The notes: generated from the sequence alone by a model not told the origin. A stretch of DNA of 64,000 nucleotides from Buttiauxella sp. B2 (GCF_006376615.1 NZ_VEXQ01000008.1:1-64000); one strand, 5' to 3'; shown: positions 20,284 through 33,766, counted from the first letter of the stretch. Translations and numbers: made by a program.

Positions 20284-21191
20284 TGAGCGAAGAACAAACC
20301 TTTTGCGGATTCGTGGCCATCGTTGGTCGCCCGAATGTCGGCAAATCCACGCTGCTAAACCAGTTGCTTGGGCAAAAAATCTCTATCACTTCCCGTAAAG
20401 CGCAGACGACTCGTCACCGCATTATGGGTATCCATACTGAAGGCCCGTATCAGGCGATTTACGTCGATACCCCAGGGCTGCATATGGAAGAAAAGCGCGC
20501 CATCAACCGCCTGATGAACAAAGCTGCCAGTAGCTCTATCGGTGATGTTGAGCTGGTTATCTTCGTGGTTGAAGGCACGAAGTGGACCGCAGATGATGAG
20601 ATGGTGCTCAACAAACTGCGTGACGCGCGTGCCCCGGTTATCCTCGCTGTCAACAAAGTTGATAACGTTCAGGACAAAGGCATCCTGCTGCCGCATCTGC
20701 AATTCCTTGGCAGCCAGATGAACTTCCTGGATATCGTGCCAATTTCTGCTGAAAATGGCTTCAATGTAGACACTATCGCCAGCATTGTTCGTAAACGTCT
20801 GCCGGAAGCGATTCACCACTTCCCGGAAGATCACATCACAGACCGTTCACAGCGTTTCATGGCGTCTGAAATCATCCGTGAAAAACTGATGCGATTCCTG
20901 GGCGCGGAACTGCCATATTCCGTTACCGTTGAAATTGAACAGTTTGTAGAGAATGCTCGTGGCGGTTACGACATCAACGGTCTGATTCTGGTTGAACGTG
21001 AAGGCCAGAAGAAAATGGTGATTGGCAATAAAGGCGCCAAAATCAAAACCATCGGTATCGAAGCTCGTAAAGATATGGAAGAGATGTTCGAAGCCAAAAT
21101 TCACCTGGAACTGTGGGTGAAGGTGAAATCCGGTTGGGCTGATGACGAACGCGCATTGCGCAGCCTTGGTTATACCGACGATCTGAAATAA
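20283..21191 (+). CDS. era: Ribosome assembly GTPase Era
   Basis: A 302-residue GTPase that binds the 3' end of 16S rRNA and 30S subunits. G motifs: [19 protein letters not shown] and the SA of VPISAENG. The C-terminal KH domain contains the [11 protein letters not shown] loop. Its start overlaps the rnc stop, and recO follows after 3 bases, as in the E. coli rnc-era-recO operon. Confidence 0.98.
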
Positions 21192-21194
21192 AGA

Positions 21195-21932
21195 ATGGAA
21201 GGCTGGCAGCGGGCTTTTGTCTTGCATAGTCGCCCCTGGAGCGAAACCAGCCTTCTACTTGACCTCTTTTCAGAAGAGTCCGGGCGCGTTCGCGTCATCG
21301 CGAAAGGCGCTCGTTCTCGTCGCTCCAACCTCAAAGGGACCCTACAACCCTTTACCCCCTTATTAGTTCGCTGGGGCGGACGTGGTGAAGTTAAAACACT
21401 GCGTAGCGCTGAAGCTGTTTCACTGGCACTTCCCCTTAGTGGCATAACTCTCTACAGCGGCTTGTACGTGAACGAACTGGTTTCACGCGTGCTGGAAGAT
21501 GAAACACGTTTCTCTGAATTATTCTTCGACTACCTTCACTGTATTCAAGCATTAGCGGGAACCAATGGTTCACCGGAACCGGCTTTGCGCCGTTTTGAAC
21601 TGGCTCTGCTTGGGCACTTGGGTTATGGCATGGACTTCCTGCACTGTGCCGGAAGTGGTGACGAAGTCAGCGACACCATGACCTACCGATATCGTGAAGA
21701 GAAAGGGTTTATCGCAAGCCTGGTGGTGGATAACAACAGTTTCACCGGCCATGAATTAAAAGCACTCGCCAACCGTGAATTTCCTGACGTTGCCACCTTG
21801 CGCGCCGCTAAACGTTTTACCCGTATCGCGTTGAAACCCTACCTGGGCGGCAAGCCCCTTAAAAGCCGCGAGTTGTTCCGTCAGTTTGTGCCTAAAAAAC
21901 CACCACTCAAATCGCCTCAAGACCCGCAATAA
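21195..21932 (+). CDS. recO: DNA repair protein RecO
   Basis: A 245-residue recombination mediator that, with RecR, loads RecA on SSB-covered DNA in the RecFOR pathway. The N-terminal OB fold ([27 protein letters not shown]) is followed by a helical domain; the zinc cysteines of some RecO families are absent, as is usual for gamma-proteobacteria. The start at 21195 is 3 bases after the era stop. Confidence 0.96.
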   Translation: MEGWQRAFVLHSRPWSETSLLLDLFSEESGRVRVIAKGARSRRSNLKGTLQPFTPLLVRWGGRGEVKTLRSAEAVSLALPLSGITLYSGLYVNELVSRVLEDETRFSELFFDYLHCIQALAGTNGSPEPALRRFELALLGHLGYGMDFLHCAGSGDEVSDTMTYRYREEKGFIASLVVDNNSFTGHELKALANREFPDVATLRAAKRFTRIALKPYLGGKPLKSRELFRQFVPKKPPLKSPQDPQ

Positions 21933-22009
21933 TTGCCTGGCCGTAGCCATGCTTTCCTTCCACGGTGTAAACTGCCAGAACTAAAACCGTTCTGACCCCG
22001 AGGCAAGGC

Positions 22010-22741
22010 ATGGCTGAATTACTGTTAGGCGTAAACATCGATCACATCGCAACTTTGCGTAACGCGCGCGGCACGGCATATCCTGATCCAGTACAGGCCG
22101 CATTCATTTGTGAGCAAGCTGGGGCCGACGGTATTACGATTCACCTGCGTGAAGATCGCCGCCATATCACCGATCGCGATGTGCGCATTCTGCGCCAGAC
22201 CCTCGATACCCGTATGAATCTGGAAATGGCCGTCACTGAAGAGATGATTGGTATTGCTTGCGAAACCAAACCTCATTTCTGTTGCCTGGTACCGGAAAAA
22301 CGCCAGGAAGTGACCACTGAAGGCGGGCTAGATGTTGCCGGTCAGCTAGATAAAATGCGCGATGCCTGTAAACGCCTCGCTGATGCTGGCATTCTGGTTT
22401 CCTTATTTATTGATGCCGACCACGCACAAATTGATGCAGCTGTTGATGTTGGCGCGCCATATATCGAAATTCACACAGGTTGTTACGCCGATGCCAAAGA
22501 CGAAGCGACTCAGGCAAAAGAACTTGCCCGTATCGCAGAAGCTGCAACTTACGCTGCAGGCAAAGGCCTGAAAGTGAATGCCGGACACGGGCTGACGTAC
22601 CACAACGTTCAGGCTATCGCGCGTCTGCCAGAAATGCATGAACTGAATATTGGCCACGCTATTATTGGCCGTGCGGTAATGAGTGGCTTGAAAGATGCGG
22701 TGGCAGAAATGAAACGCCTGATGCAGGAAGCTCGTAGCTAA
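22010..22741 (+). CDS. pdxJ: Pyridoxine 5'-phosphate synthase
   Basis: A 243-residue TIM-barrel enzyme that condenses 1-deoxyxylulose 5-phosphate with 3-amino-2-oxopropyl phosphate to make pyridoxine 5'-phosphate (vitamin B6). Conserved segments: [44 protein letters not shown] and the phosphate-binding [11 protein letters not shown]. Its stop overlaps the acpS start (TAATG), so the two are coupled. Confidence 0.97.
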   Translation: MAELLLGVNIDHIATLRNARGTAYPDPVQAAFICEQAGADGITIHLREDRRHITDRDVRILRQTLDTRMNLEMAVTEEMIGIACETKPHFCCLVPEKRQEVTTEGGLDVAGQLDKMRDACKRLADAGILVSLFIDADHAQIDAAVDVGAPYIEIHTGCYADAKDEATQAKELARIAEAATYAAGKGLKVNAGHGLTYHNVQAIARLPEMHELNIGHAIIGRAVMSGLKDAVAEMKRLMQEARS

Positions 22742-23121
22742 TGGCAATCCTCGGCCTTGGCACCGATATCGTTGAGATAGCGCGTATTGAAAGCGTTATC
22801 TTGCGTTCGGGTGACAGACTGGCGAAGCGTGTACTCAGTGCCAATGAATGGCTGCAATATCAAGCGCACCAACAACCGGTGCGCTTTCTCGCCAAACGTT
22901 TTGCAGTAAAAGAAGCGGCAGCCAAAGCATTTGGTACCGGGATCCGCAATGGTCTGGCATTTAATCAGTTTGAAGTTTTTAACGATCCACTCGGCAAACC
23001 GCAGCTGCGTTTTTGGGAAGAGGCGCTACGGCTTTCAGAAAGAATGGGTGTGCGTTCGGTGCATGTTACGCTTGCAGATGAACGGCACTATGCATGTGCA
23101 ACGGTCATTATCGAAGATTAA
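22741..23121 (+). CDS. acpS: Holo-[acyl-carrier-protein] synthase
   Basis: A 126-residue phosphopantetheinyl transferase that activates acyl carrier protein with the 4'-phosphopantetheine arm of CoA. The motif [13 protein letters not shown] (Asp8-type metal ligand) and [20 protein letters not shown] (catalytic Glu and Lys) are intact. It is the last gene of the rnc-era-recO-pdxJ-acpS run and its 3' end overlaps the convergent yfhL by 4 bases. Confidence 0.97.
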   Translation: MAILGLGTDIVEIARIESVILRSGDRLAKRVLSANEWLQYQAHQQPVRFLAKRFAVKEAAAKAFGTGIRNGLAFNQFEVFNDPLGKPQLRFWEEALRLSERMGVRSVHVTLADERHYACATVIIED

Positions 23122-23378
23122 AGCTTATCGGCGTGGTGCAACTGTACGAATTTATCCCACAGTTGCTCTTCGTTTTCCTTATGTGCCGGATCGCTGATGA
23201 TGGTGTTTGGGATCGGGCAAACTTTTTGGCAAGTCGGTGTTTCGTAATGCCCAACACACTCGGTACAACGATCGGTGTTGATCTCATAAATGCTATCCCC
23301 CATAGAAATGGCCTCGTTCGGGCATTCCGGCTCGCACATATCGCAATTAATACATTTTTTAGTGATAAGTAACGCCAT
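23118..23378 (-). CDS. yfhL: Ferredoxin YfhL, two [4Fe-4S] clusters
   Basis: An 86-residue bacterial-type ferredoxin. Two cysteine sets, [14 protein letters not shown] and [19 protein letters not shown], are those of the Alvin (Chromatium-type) family, with the extra residues between cysteines in the second set and a C-terminal helix. It is a low-potential electron carrier; no partner is defined here. In K-12 the shoB/ohsC toxin-sRNA pair lies beside yfhL, but the 55-bp gap to yfhH here has no room for it. Confidence 0.95.
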   Translation of the reverse strand: MALLITKKCINCDMCEPECPNEAISMGDSIYEINTDRCTECVGHYETPTCQKVCPIPNTIISDPAHKENEEQLWDKFVQLHHADKL

Positions 23379-23433
23379 GGGAAAATCTCGATAACAACAG
23401 AAACAGGGCGGGCATTATACGCCCAATCCCCAA

Positions 23434-24282
23434 TCAGACCAGTTTTTTTACCAGCGCTTCACTGTGGCGAATACGCTTCGGCGCATGTTCCAGATCCCGT
23501 TGTACCAACGCCATAAACAGTAAATCGGTTAACATCATTTGCGCGCTGGTCGATGAGATTGCCGCACTGCGCGTGGCTTGTTCCTCGGCGATGGTGTACA
23601 GGCACAGAGTTGCTCGTTGCTGTAACGCATTTGGCGTAAAACCCGTAATCGCAAGGATCTTCGCGCCGGTACGTAGGGTTTCATCGGCGGCGAGATTTAT
23701 CTCACGCCGTTCACCAGAATAGGAAATCGCCAATAAAATATCGTCGCTGCATGAGGCTTGCGCCGTTGCCAGCAGTGCGTGCATGTCCTGTTCTGCCACG
23801 GCATTAATGCCAATTTTCATCAGCTTCCACGCAAAGTTTTTGGCAACCAGCCCGGATGCGCCAATTCCGACCAGTAGCACTCGCCGAGCATTACGCAGCA
23901 TATTCACACTCGCCAGTAGCTTTTCTTCGCTATTGATATCAAGCGTGGCATGCATTGCCGCCAGATTATCTTTAATCAGTTTTTCACCCACCAGCCGCAA
24001 CGGATCGTCACCAAGAATCAGGTTATGAACCGGGACGGATTGTGACACCTGCCCGCTGGCAAGCGCTTCACTGATGGCAAGTTTGAGTGCTGGGAAGCCT
24101 TTGAAGCCCAATTTTTGGGAAAACTTTACCACGCTGGACTGGCTAACACCGGCTTCAGTTGCAAGTTGTTGCGAACTTAAATGGCGAGCATAGTCAGGCC
24201 TTTCCAATAGAAAATCGGCCAGTTTACGGTCACTCTGTGCCAGGGTTGAGTAGCGGCTTCGAATACGCAGTAAACAGTTCAT
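23434..24282 (-). CDS. yfhH: MurR/RpiR family transcriptional regulator YfhH
   Basis: A 282-residue regulator with an N-terminal RpiR-type helix-turn-helix (SSQQLATEAGVSQSSVVKFSQKLGFKGF, about residues 35-65) and a C-terminal SIS sugar-phosphate domain (GIGASGLVAKNFAWKLMKIG, then SYSGERREINLAA). The ATG at 24282 follows a good SD (GGAGAGG) and gives the E. coli YfhH length. It is divergent from murQ-murP. N-acetylmuramic acid 6-phosphate is therefore a likely effector, by analogy with MurR; this is inference. Two matching palindromes lie in the divergent promoter region. Confidence 0.92.
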   Translation of the reverse strand: MNCLLRIRSRYSTLAQSDRKLADFLLERPDYARHLSSQQLATEAGVSQSSVVKFSQKLGFKGFPALKLAISEALASGQVSQSVPVHNLILGDDPLRLVGEKLIKDNLAAMHATLDINSEEKLLASVNMLRNARRVLLVGIGASGLVAKNFAWKLMKIGINAVAEQDMHALLATAQASCSDDILLAISYSGERREINLAADETLRTGAKILAITGFTPNALQQRATLCLYTIAEEQATRSAAISSTSAQMMLTDLLFMALVQRDLEHAPKRIRHSEALVKKLV

Positions 24283-24351
24283 TTCCTCTCCAGTCTGCCG
24301 GGTCAATTATGTGAGCGGCCCCATAATAACGTAAATTTCGCTCGCCTGAAT

Positions 24352-24364
24352 GAATTTTATATTC
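24352..24364. promoter_or_regulatory. Candidate RpiR-family operator 1 upstream of murQ
   Basis: GAATTTTATATTC, a GAAT-N5-ATTC palindrome in the yfhH-murQ spacer, 42 bases before the murQ start. It shares its arms and spacing with the site at 24385-24397. Confidence 0.5.
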
Positions 24365-24384
24365 CATTATGATTAAACTTTAAG

Positions 24385-24397
24385 GAATTAAATATTC
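24385..24397. promoter_or_regulatory. Candidate RpiR-family operator 2 upstream of murQ
   Basis: GAATTAAATATTC, also GAAT-N5-ATTC, centred 33 bp (about three helical turns) from the first site and only 8 bases before the murQ start codon, where a bound repressor could stop initiation. Confidence 0.5.
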
Positions 24398-24405
24398 AAA
24401 GGTGC

Positions 24406-25302
24406 ATGATGAATCTTGGCTCACTCGTTTCTGAAACTCGTAATCCACAAACGATGGATCTCGATTGTCTCTCCACGCTTGCTATGGTTGAGCGTTTTAA
24501 TCAGCAAGATGCGCTGGTTGCAGGGGCAGTAGAAAAAACGCTACCGGAAGTTGCTAAAGCTGTTGATGCCGCGAGTGAATCACTTAAGGCTGGCGGGCGT
24601 TTGATTTATATGGGCGCGGGAACCAGTGGGCGTCTTGGTGTACTGGATGCGTCAGAGTGCCCACCAACGTTTGGCGTTCCGCACGGGCTGGTGATTGGTT
24701 TAATTGCCGGTGGGCCTGGCGCTCTACTCAAAGCAGTAGAAGGTGCTGAAGATAATCAGCAGCTCGGAGAAGACGACCTGAAAGAACTCAATCTAACTGC
24801 AAACGATATGGTGGTTGGGCTTGCGGCTTCCGGGCGCACGCCGTATGTGATTGGTGGTTTGCGTTATGCCCGTAATCTTGGCTGCCGTACCGCAGCGATT
24901 TCCTGCAACCCGGGCTCCGCCATCGCACAGGAAGCTGAAATTGCCATTTCTCCGGTTGTCGGGCCAGAGGCACTGACCGGTTCAACTCGCCTGAAGTCAG
25001 GTACTGCACAAAAACTGGTGCTGAACATGATCTCTACCGGTGCGATGGTCAAACTTGGCAAGGTCTATCAGAACCTGATGGTGGATATGAAAGCCACCAA
25101 CATTAAGCTGGTGGACCGCGCGTGCCGAATTGTCATCGAAGCAACAGGGGCTACCCGTGAAGAGGCTGAAAAAGCGCTCAAACAAACGGATTACGAAGTT
25201 AAACCTGCCATTCTAATGATACTCACCGGTGTTGATGCCCAAACCGCGCAAGCGCGTTTGGCTGACAGTCGTGGTTATCTCCGTCCCGCACTGAATAACT
25301 AA
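24406..25302 (+). CDS. murQ: N-acetylmuramic acid 6-phosphate etherase
   Basis: A 298-residue SIS-domain enzyme that cleaves the lactyl ether of N-acetylmuramic acid 6-phosphate, giving N-acetylglucosamine 6-phosphate and D-lactate in cell wall recycling. Motifs: [24 protein letters not shown], the SIS serine segment [18 protein letters not shown], and [19 protein letters not shown]. The start is one of two adjacent ATGs (24406 or 24409). It forms an operon with murP 18 bases downstream, and is divergent from yfhH. In K-12 murQP sits elsewhere, beside murR, so the association with yfhH is a lineage difference. Confidence 0.96.
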   Translation: MMNLGSLVSETRNPQTMDLDCLSTLAMVERFNQQDALVAGAVEKTLPEVAKAVDAASESLKAGGRLIYMGAGTSGRLGVLDASECPPTFGVPHGLVIGLIAGGPGALLKAVEGAEDNQQLGEDDLKELNLTANDMVVGLAASGRTPYVIGGLRYARNLGCRTAAISCNPGSAIAQEAEIAISPVVGPEALTGSTRLKSGTAQKLVLNMISTGAMVKLGKVYQNLMVDMKATNIKLVDRACRIVIEATGATREEAEKALKQTDYEVKPAILMILTGVDAQTAQARLADSRGYLRPALNN

Positions 25303-25320
25303 AATAACAGGCACTGAATC

Positions 25321-26688
25321 ATGGATAAAACAGCGACTTTGGCCCGTGAAATTTTGTTTGGAATTGGTGGGCAAGGAAATATTACCCGTCTGGAAAACTG
25401 CATGACACGCGTGCGTGTTGAAGTGAATGACGACAGCCAGCTTGATGTTGCTCGCCTGAAAAAACTGCCGGGAGTCAGCGGCTACGTGAAGCAAGGTGCG
25501 CAGCATCAGCTGATTGTTGGGCCGGGTCGTGCGGCTCAGGTTGTTGATGCGATGCGCGAACTGTTGCATAGCAGTGGCCAGACTCTCTCAAGTGAAGATG
25601 ATATCGCGCAGAATAAAGCCCAGGCGAAAGAGCGTTATCAGGCACCGATGAGTGAAGCTCTGCGTAAACTGGCAAATGTTTTTATTCCATTGATTCCCGC
25701 TTTTATTGCATCGGGGCTTATCACCGGGATTATTAACATCTTAAAACGCCCGGATATTGTGGGTGACCTTGCCACGCAGTACCCAAACATTCTCGGCTTG
25801 CTCGCCATCTTCGGTAGTGCGGTTTTTGCTATCATGAATATTCTGGTGGGGGTAAATGCCGCTAAAGTATTCGGTGGTTCGATGGCGATGGGTGGCGTGA
25901 TGGCGGGTATTCTTTCCAGCCCACAACTGGCGCAAATCCATCTGTTTGGCGAGAACCTCCAGCCTGGACGCGGTGGTATTATTGCCGTGTTGCTGGTGGT
26001 GGCGTTGATGTGTTGGATTGAAAAACGCTTACGCCGCTTGCTGCCAGGTTCAATAGAGCTAATCCTCAATCCGCTACTGACGACACTCATTACCGCTTCG
26101 ATTGCGATTGTTGCACTGCAACCGCTGGGTGGCCTGATTTCTGACGCGATTGCTCACGGTGCGACACTGGCAATCGACAAAGGGGGTTTGGTTGTCGGCG
26201 CGGTGCTTTCCGGCTTATTCCTGCCGTTGGTGCTTTCAGGTTTGCATCAGGGGTTGGTGCCGATTCATGTCGAGCTTATCCAGACTCATGGTCAGAACGC
26301 ATTATTGCCAATTTTGGCGATGGCAGGGGTTGGGCAAGTCGGTGCAGCGCTGGCCGTATTAATGAAAACACGTAACCAACGGTTGAAAAAGTTGATCAAG
26401 GGTGCATTACCTGTGGGGCTACTGGGCATTGGCGAACCGCTGATTTTTGGAGTGACGCTACCGCTTGGTAAGCCTTTTATCGGTGCCTGTTTAGGCGGTG
26501 CGGTTGGTGGAGCGCTAATCAGTTACTGGAAAGTGGCAACAGTCATCACGTTCGGAATTTCAGGTTTACCACTGGCATTAACTATTGTTGCCGGAAAAGT
26601 GATGTTCTATCTGTTAGGCTTTCTGATAACGGTGATCGCCGGGTTCTTGTTTACATGGTTTATGGGCTTTAATGATCCAGAGGAATAA
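25321..26688 (+). CDS. murP: PTS N-acetylmuramic acid transporter subunit IIBC
   Basis: A 455-residue PTS permease. The N-terminal EIIB domain has its phosphorylation cysteine in the ENCMTRVRVEV segment (Cys27), and the EIIC domain (residues about 110-450) has roughly ten membrane segments with the motif GIGEPLIFGVTLPLG. There is no EIIA domain; in E. coli MurP uses the glucose EIIA (Crr). It imports and phosphorylates N-acetylmuramic acid, feeding MurQ. The gene pair and sequence make MurP the best call, though a related glucoside substrate cannot be excluded from sequence alone. Confidence 0.9.
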   Translation: MDKTATLAREILFGIGGQGNITRLENCMTRVRVEVNDDSQLDVARLKKLPGVSGYVKQGAQHQLIVGPGRAAQVVDAMRELLHSSGQTLSSEDDIAQNKAQAKERYQAPMSEALRKLANVFIPLIPAFIASGLITGIINILKRPDIVGDLATQYPNILGLLAIFGSAVFAIMNILVGVNAAKVFGGSMAMGGVMAGILSSPQLAQIHLFGENLQPGRGGIIAVLLVVALMCWIEKRLRRLLPGSIELILNPLLTTLITASIAIVALQPLGGLISDAIAHGATLAIDKGGLVVGAVLSGLFLPLVLSGLHQGLVPIHVELIQTHGQNALLPILAMAGVGQVGAALAVLMKTRNQRLKKLIKGALPVGLLGIGEPLIFGVTLPLGKPFIGACLGGAVGGALISYWKVATVITFGISGLPLALTIVAGKVMFYLLGFLITVIAGFLFTWFMGFNDPEE

Positions 26689-26691
26689 AGT

Positions 26692-29339
<2,648 letters not shown>

Positions 29340-29504
29340 ATAGTTAATCTTCTGCGGTGCGTAGGGTTTTAGCTAACAACAGGCATCAAAAATGGAGGAT
29401 CTTTAAAAAGGTGTGGCGCATTTTGCTTAACAAAACGCCACTGTGCAACTTATTCAACATTTCTGGCTAAATTTACGCCAGTGAAAACTAATCTTTTTAT
29501 TTAT

Positions 29505-29520
29505 ACGCAAACGGTTTCGT
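29505..29520. promoter_or_regulatory. PurR box of the purL promoter
   Basis: ACGCAAACGGTTTCGT is a near-perfect PurR operator (consensus ACGCAAACGTTTNCNT). A perfect -10 TATAAT lies at 29538-29543, so the box overlaps the -35 region. Binding with hypoxanthine or guanine would repress purL. Confidence 0.88.
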
Positions 29521-29609
29521 CACGGCGACGGATTCTCTATAATAGCGCCCGTTTTCCCCTTGCGCCCACTGAAGCGTCCCCCTGGCGTTTCGAAGACGAG
29601 AGATCTTTG

Positions 29610-32600
29610 ATGATGGAAATTCTGCGTGGTTCGCCCGCTTTATCGGCATTTCGTATTAACAAATTACTGGCCCGCTTGAATGATGCCAACCTTCCGGTTA
29701 GCGACATTTATGCCGAGTATGTTCACTTTGCCGATCTCGACGCGCCGCTAACGGCTGAAGAGCACGCCCGCCTGCAACGGTTGTTGAAATATGGTCCAAC
29801 CCTTGCCGACCACGCCCCGACCGGCCACCTGATTCTGGTCACGCCGCGTCCTGGTACCATCTCACCCTGGTCCTCCAAAGCTACCGATATTGCTCATAAT
29901 TGCGATTTGGCAAAAGTTAAGCGTCTGGAACGCGGCGTTGCGTATTACGTCACCGCGAGCCAACTGACCGACGCACAACGCCAGGAGGTCGCGGCATTGC
30001 TGCATGACCGCATGATGGAAAGCGTTTTTGGCGCGCTTGATGATGCGCAGCAATTGTTCTCCCAACATCAACCAGCACCTGTGCAAAATGTTGACCTGCT
30101 AACGCAAGGGCGCGCAGCGTTGGTGGAAGCTAACATCCGTCTGGGCCTGGCTCTGGCAGAAGATGAAATCGACTACCTACAGGATGCGTTCACTAAGCTT
30201 GGACGTAATCCGAACGACATCGAACTGTATATGTTCGCGCAGGCGAACTCTGAACACTGCCGCCATAAAATCTTTAATGCCGACTGGATTATCGACGGCG
30301 TAGAACAGCCCAAATCGCTGTTTAAAATGATTAAAAATACCTTCGAGAAAACCCCTGACTACGTGTTATCAGCCTATAAAGATAACGCCGCAGTGATGGA
30401 AGGCTCGTCAGTAGGGCGCTTCTTTGCTGACCACGACGCTGGGCGCTACGACTATCACCAGGAAGATGCGCATATCCTGATGAAAGTCGAAACCCATAAC
30501 CACCCAACCGCTATCTCTCCATGGCCGGGTGCTGCGACAGGTTCCGGTGGCGAAATTCGTGATGAAGGTGCGACTGGTCGTGGTGCTAAACCAAAAGCGG
30601 GTCTTGTTGGTTTCTCCGTTTCGAACTTGCGTATCCCTGGTTTTGAACAGCCGTGGGAAGAAGATTTCGGTAAGCCAGATCGTATCGTGACTGCGCTGGA
30701 TATCATGACCGACGGCCCACTGGGCGGAGCGGCATTCAACAACGAATTTGGCCGACCAGCGCTGACTGGTTACTTCCGTACTTATGAAGAGCAAGTCAAT
30801 AGTCACAATGGTGTAGAGCTGCGCGGTTACCACAAGCCAATCATGCTGGCGGGCGGTATAGGTAATATTCGTGCCGATCATGTTCAGAAAGGTGAAATCA
30901 CCGTTGGCGCGAAACTGATAGTCCTCGGCGGCCCATCAATGAACATTGGTCTGGGCGGTGGTGCGGCATCTTCTATGGCGTCTGGTCAGTCTGATGCCGA
31001 TCTGGATTTTGCTTCCGTACAACGTGATAACCCTGAAATGGAGCGGCGTTGCCAGGAGGTTATCGACCGTTGCTGGGAGCTGGGTGACGCTAACCCAATC
31101 CTGTTTATTCACGATGTGGGCGCTGGTGGTCTTTCCAACGCGATGCCAGAACTGGTTAGCGACGGTGGTCGTGGCGGACGCTTCGATCTGCGTAAAATTC
31201 TGAATGACGAACCAGGCATGAGTCCGCTGGAAGTATGGTGTAACGAATCCCAGGAGCGTTACGTTCTTGCGGTATCACCAGACCAACTGCCGTTGTTTGA
31301 CGAACTCTGCCGCCGCGAGCGCGCGCCATATGCCGTCATCGGTGAAGCTACCGAAGAAAAACATCTGACGCTTAGTGACAGCCATTTCGACAACCAACCG
31401 ATTGATATGCCGTTGGACGTTCTGCTCGGCAAAACACCGAAAATGGAACGTAACGTTGAAACCCTGAAAGCGAAAGGTGATGCGCTAGATTGCCGTAGCA
31501 TTACGATTGCTGATGCGGTAAACCGCGTGTTGCATTTACCCACCGTTGCGGAAAAAACATTTCTTGTGACCATCGGTGACCGTTCGGTTACCGGCATGGT
31601 TGCCCGCGACCAAATGGTTGGGCCGTGGCAGATCCCGGTAGCTAACTGTGCGGTAACCACCGCAAGCCTTGATAGCTATTACGGCGAAGCGATGTCCCTC
31701 GGTGAGCGTGCGCCTGTCGCACTGCTGGACTTTGCTGCATCAGGTCGTCTGGCTGTCGGTGAAGCGCTTACTAACATTGCAGCGACGCAAATCGGTGCAC
31801 TGAACCGCATTAAACTCTCGGCGAACTGGATGTCTGCAGCCGGTCACCCAGGTGAAGACGCAGGTCTTTATGAAGCGGTGAAAGCAGTAGGTGAAGAACT
31901 TTGCCCAACGCTTGGTCTGACTATTCCGGTGGGCAAAGACTCTATGTCGATGAAAACCCGCTGGCAGGAAGGCACTGAACAGCGTGAGATGACTTCTCCG
32001 CTATCACTGGTAATCACTGCATTTGCTCGTGTAGAAGACGTTCGCCGTACTGTTACGCCGCAACTACGCACCGAAGAAGATAACGCCTTGTTGCTTATTG
32101 ATTTGGGCGCAGGCCACAACGCACTGGGGGCCACCGCGTTGTCTCAAGTTTATCGCCAACTGGGTGACAAACCTGCTGATGTGCGCAGCGCTGAACAGCT
32201 TAAAGGATTCTTTAATGCGATTCAGGCACTGGTAGCCGAGCAAAAACTGCAGGCCTACCATGACCGTTCCGATGGTGGTTTGTTGGTGACGTTGGCAGAG
32301 ATGGCGTTCGCCGGTCACTGTGGTGTGGAGGCGGATATTGCAACGCTGGGTAACGATCATCTGGCAGCGCTGTTTAACGAAGAGTTGGGTGCAGTGATTC
32401 AGGTGAGAGCGGCGGATCGTGCAGCGGTTGAGAAAACGATGGCAGACCACGGCCTGGCCGATTGCGTTCACTTCCTCGGTAAGGCTGTACCCGGTGACCG
32501 TTTCACTCTGGCTTCTGATGGCCACGCGGTGTTTAGCGAAAGCCGCACCACGCTTCGCATGTGGTGGGCGGAAACAACCTGGCAGATGCAGCGCCTGCGC

Positions 32601-33500
32601 GACAATCCAGACTGTGCCGATCAAGAGCATCAAGCGAAAGCCAATGACAACGATCCTGGTCTGAACGTTAAACTGAGTTTCGATATTAAAGAAGATATTG
32701 CGGCACCGTTTATCGCCAAAGGTGCACGCCCTCAAGTTGCCGTACTGCGCGAGCAGGGCGTTAACTCCCACATTGAAATGGCAGCTGCTTTCCACCGTGC
32801 GGGCTTCGATGCTATCGACGTTCATATGAGTGATTTGCTGGCTGGTCGTCGCGGTCTGGAAGATTTCCAGGCGCTGGTGGCGTGTGGTGGCTTCTCTTAC
32901 GGCGACGTACTGGGCGCGGGTGAAGGCTGGGCTAAGTCCATTCTCTTTAACTCACGCGTGCGTGACGAGTTCGAAACCTTCTTCCACCGTCCGCAAACCC
33001 TGGCATTGGGCGTGTGTAACGGTTGCCAGATGATGTCGAACCTGCGTGAATTGGTTCCGGGCAGTGACCTGTGGCCACGCTTTGTGCGCAACCATTCAGA
33101 TCGTTTTGAAGCACGTTTCAGTTTGGTTGAAGTCACTTCAAGCCCGTCGTTGTTGCTGCAAGGTATGGTCGGTTCGCATATGCCAATCGCCGTTTCTCAT
33201 GGTGAAGGGCATGTTGAAGTACGCGATGCCGCACATCTGGCTGCACTTGAAAGTAAAGGGTTGGTGGCGCTGCGCTTTATCGATAACTTCGGCAAAGTCA
33301 CGCAAGACTACCCTGCAAACCCGAACGGCTCTCCAAACGGGATTACTGCGGTAACCAACGAAAGCGGGCGAGTTACGATTATGATGCCGCACCCAGAGCG
33401 TGTGTTCCGCACCGTCAGCAATTCCTGGCACCCGGAAGAGTGGGGCGAGGATAGCCCATGGATGCGTATTTTCCGTAATGCGCGTAAGCAACTCGGTTAA
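29610..33500 (+). CDS. purL: Phosphoribosylformylglycinamidine synthase
   Basis: A 1296-residue fused enzyme (E. coli 1295) for step four of purine synthesis: FGAR plus glutamine and ATP to FGAM. An N-terminal PurS-like domain and linker lead to the two AIRS-like synthase halves ([56 protein letters not shown]). The C-terminal class I glutaminase starts near residue 1040 and has the nucleophile in GVCNGCQMM and the His/Glu pair in [10 protein letters not shown]. The start at 29610 (first of two ATGs) matches E. coli; the longer reading to 29481 would cross the promoter. A terminator follows. Confidence 0.98.
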   Translation: MMEILRGSPALSAFRINKLLARLNDANLPVSDIYAEYVHFADLDAPLTAEEHARLQRLLKYGPTLADHAPTGHLILVTPRPGTISPWSSKATDIAHNCDLAKVKRLERGVAYYVTASQLTDAQRQEVAALLHDRMMESVFGALDDAQQLFSQHQPAPVQNVDLLTQGRAALVEANIRLGLALAEDEIDYLQDAFTKLGRNPNDIELYMFAQANSEHCRHKIFNADWIIDGVEQPKSLFKMIKNTFEKTPDYVLSAYKDNAAVMEGSSVGRFFADHDAGRYDYHQEDAHILMKVETHNHPTAISPWPGAATGSGGEIRDEGATGRGAKPKAGLVGFSVSNLRIPGFEQPWEEDFGKPDRIVTALDIMTDGPLGGAAFNNEFGRPALTGYFRTYEEQVNSHNGVELRGYHKPIMLAGGIGNIRADHVQKGEITVGAKLIVLGGPSMNIGLGGGAASSMASGQSDADLDFASVQRDNPEMERRCQEVIDRCWELGDANPILFIHDVGAGGLSNAMPELVSDGGRGGRFDLRKILNDEPGMSPLEVWCNESQERYVLAVSPDQLPLFDELCRRERAPYAVIGEATEEKHLTLSDSHFDNQPIDMPLDVLLGKTPKMERNVETLKAKGDALDCRSITIADAVNRVLHLPTVAEKTFLVTIGDRSVTGMVARDQMVGPWQIPVANCAVTTASLDSYYGEAMSLGERAPVALLDFAASGRLAVGEALTNIAATQIGALNRIKLSANWMSAAGHPGEDAGLYEAVKAVGEELCPTLGLTIPVGKDSMSMKTRWQEGTEQREMTSPLSLVITAFARVEDVRRTVTPQLRTEEDNALLLIDLGAGHNALGATALSQVYRQLGDKPADVRSAEQLKGFFNAIQALVAEQKLQAYHDRSDGGLLVTLAEMAFAGHCGVEADIATLGNDHLAALFNEELGAVIQVRAADRAAVEKTMADHGLADCVHFLGKAVPGDRFTLASDGHAVFSESRTTLRMWWAETTWQMQRLRDNPDCADQEHQAKANDNDPGLNVKLSFDIKEDIAAPFIAKGARPQVAVLREQGVNSHIEMAAAFHRAGFDAIDVHMSDLLAGRRGLEDFQALVACGGFSYGDVLGAGEGWAKSILFNSRVRDEFETFFHRPQTLALGVCNGCQMMSNLRELVPGSDLWPRFVRNHSDRFEARFSLVEVTSSPSLLLQGMVGSHMPIAVSHGEGHVEVRDAAHLAALESKGLVALRFIDNFGKVTQDYPANPNGSPNGITAVTNESGRVTIMMPHPERVFRTVSNSWHPEEWGEDSPWMRIFRNARKQLG

Positions 33501-33511
33501 GCTCATACGCA

Positions 33512-33537
33512 ATCCCTGCTTCGGCAGGGATTTTTTT
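33512..33537 (+). terminator. Terminator of purL
   Basis: An 8-bp stem ATCCCTGC-TTCG-GCAGGGAT with a stable UUCG tetraloop followed by six or seven T residues, 11 bases after the purL stop. Confidence 0.95.
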
Positions 33538-33554
33538 GTCACCCATTCCCGACA
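33537..33554. promoter_or_regulatory. GlrR binding site 1 of glmY
   Basis: TGTC-N10-GACA, a perfect match to the GlrR consensus, starting at the tail of the purL terminator and about 230 bp upstream of the glmY start. Confidence 0.85.
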
Positions 33555-33569
33555 TTACACATTTTTGCC

Positions 33570-33587
33570 TGTCTCAAATAGGAGACA
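33570..33587. promoter_or_regulatory. GlrR binding site 2 of glmY
   Basis: A second perfect TGTC-N10-GACA, spaced 33 bp (about three turns) from site 1. The strongly A+T-rich stretch between here and the promoter probably includes IHF sites; an IHF-like ATTCAA-N4-TTA (one mismatch) reads on the minus strand near 33590-33602. Confidence 0.85.
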
Positions 33588-33632
33588 TTTAACACATTGA
33601 ATTTTAATTAATTTAAATTAACTCTTTCATTG

Positions 33633-33650
33633 TGTTGCTAATAGGCGACA
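33633..33650. promoter_or_regulatory. GlrR binding site 3 of glmY (one mismatch)
   Basis: TGTT-N10-GACA, one mismatch from the consensus, 63 bp (about six turns) from site 2 and about 125 bp upstream of the glmY start. Confidence 0.7.
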
Positions 33651-33739
33651 TTTTCGATGAAAAGTGAATAGGTTGTTGAAAGAGAAATAATATAAATAAA
33701 CATAATAGAAACAATTATGTAAATTATTATTGGTAGAAA

Positions 33740-33766
33740 TGGCACATATAATGCATAATACTGCGC
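33740..33766 (+). promoter_or_regulatory. Sigma-54 promoter of glmY, with overlapping sigma-70 -10
   Basis: TGGCAC-N5-ATGCA gives the GG/GC pair 10 bases apart required by sigma-54, ending 12 bases before the expected start at 33767. A sigma-70-like -10, CATAAT (33754-33759), is placed to use the same start, and a TATAAT overlaps it. Overlapping sigma-54 and sigma-70 promoters with one start are known for E. coli glmY. Confidence 0.85.

Noticed and set aside
30408-30881. Minus-strand ORF of 157 codons inside purL, and other long antisense ORFs in purL (for example 32064-32825)
   Set aside because: They lie wholly opposite a highly conserved gene, have no recognisable protein features, and follow from the codon bias of the real frame.
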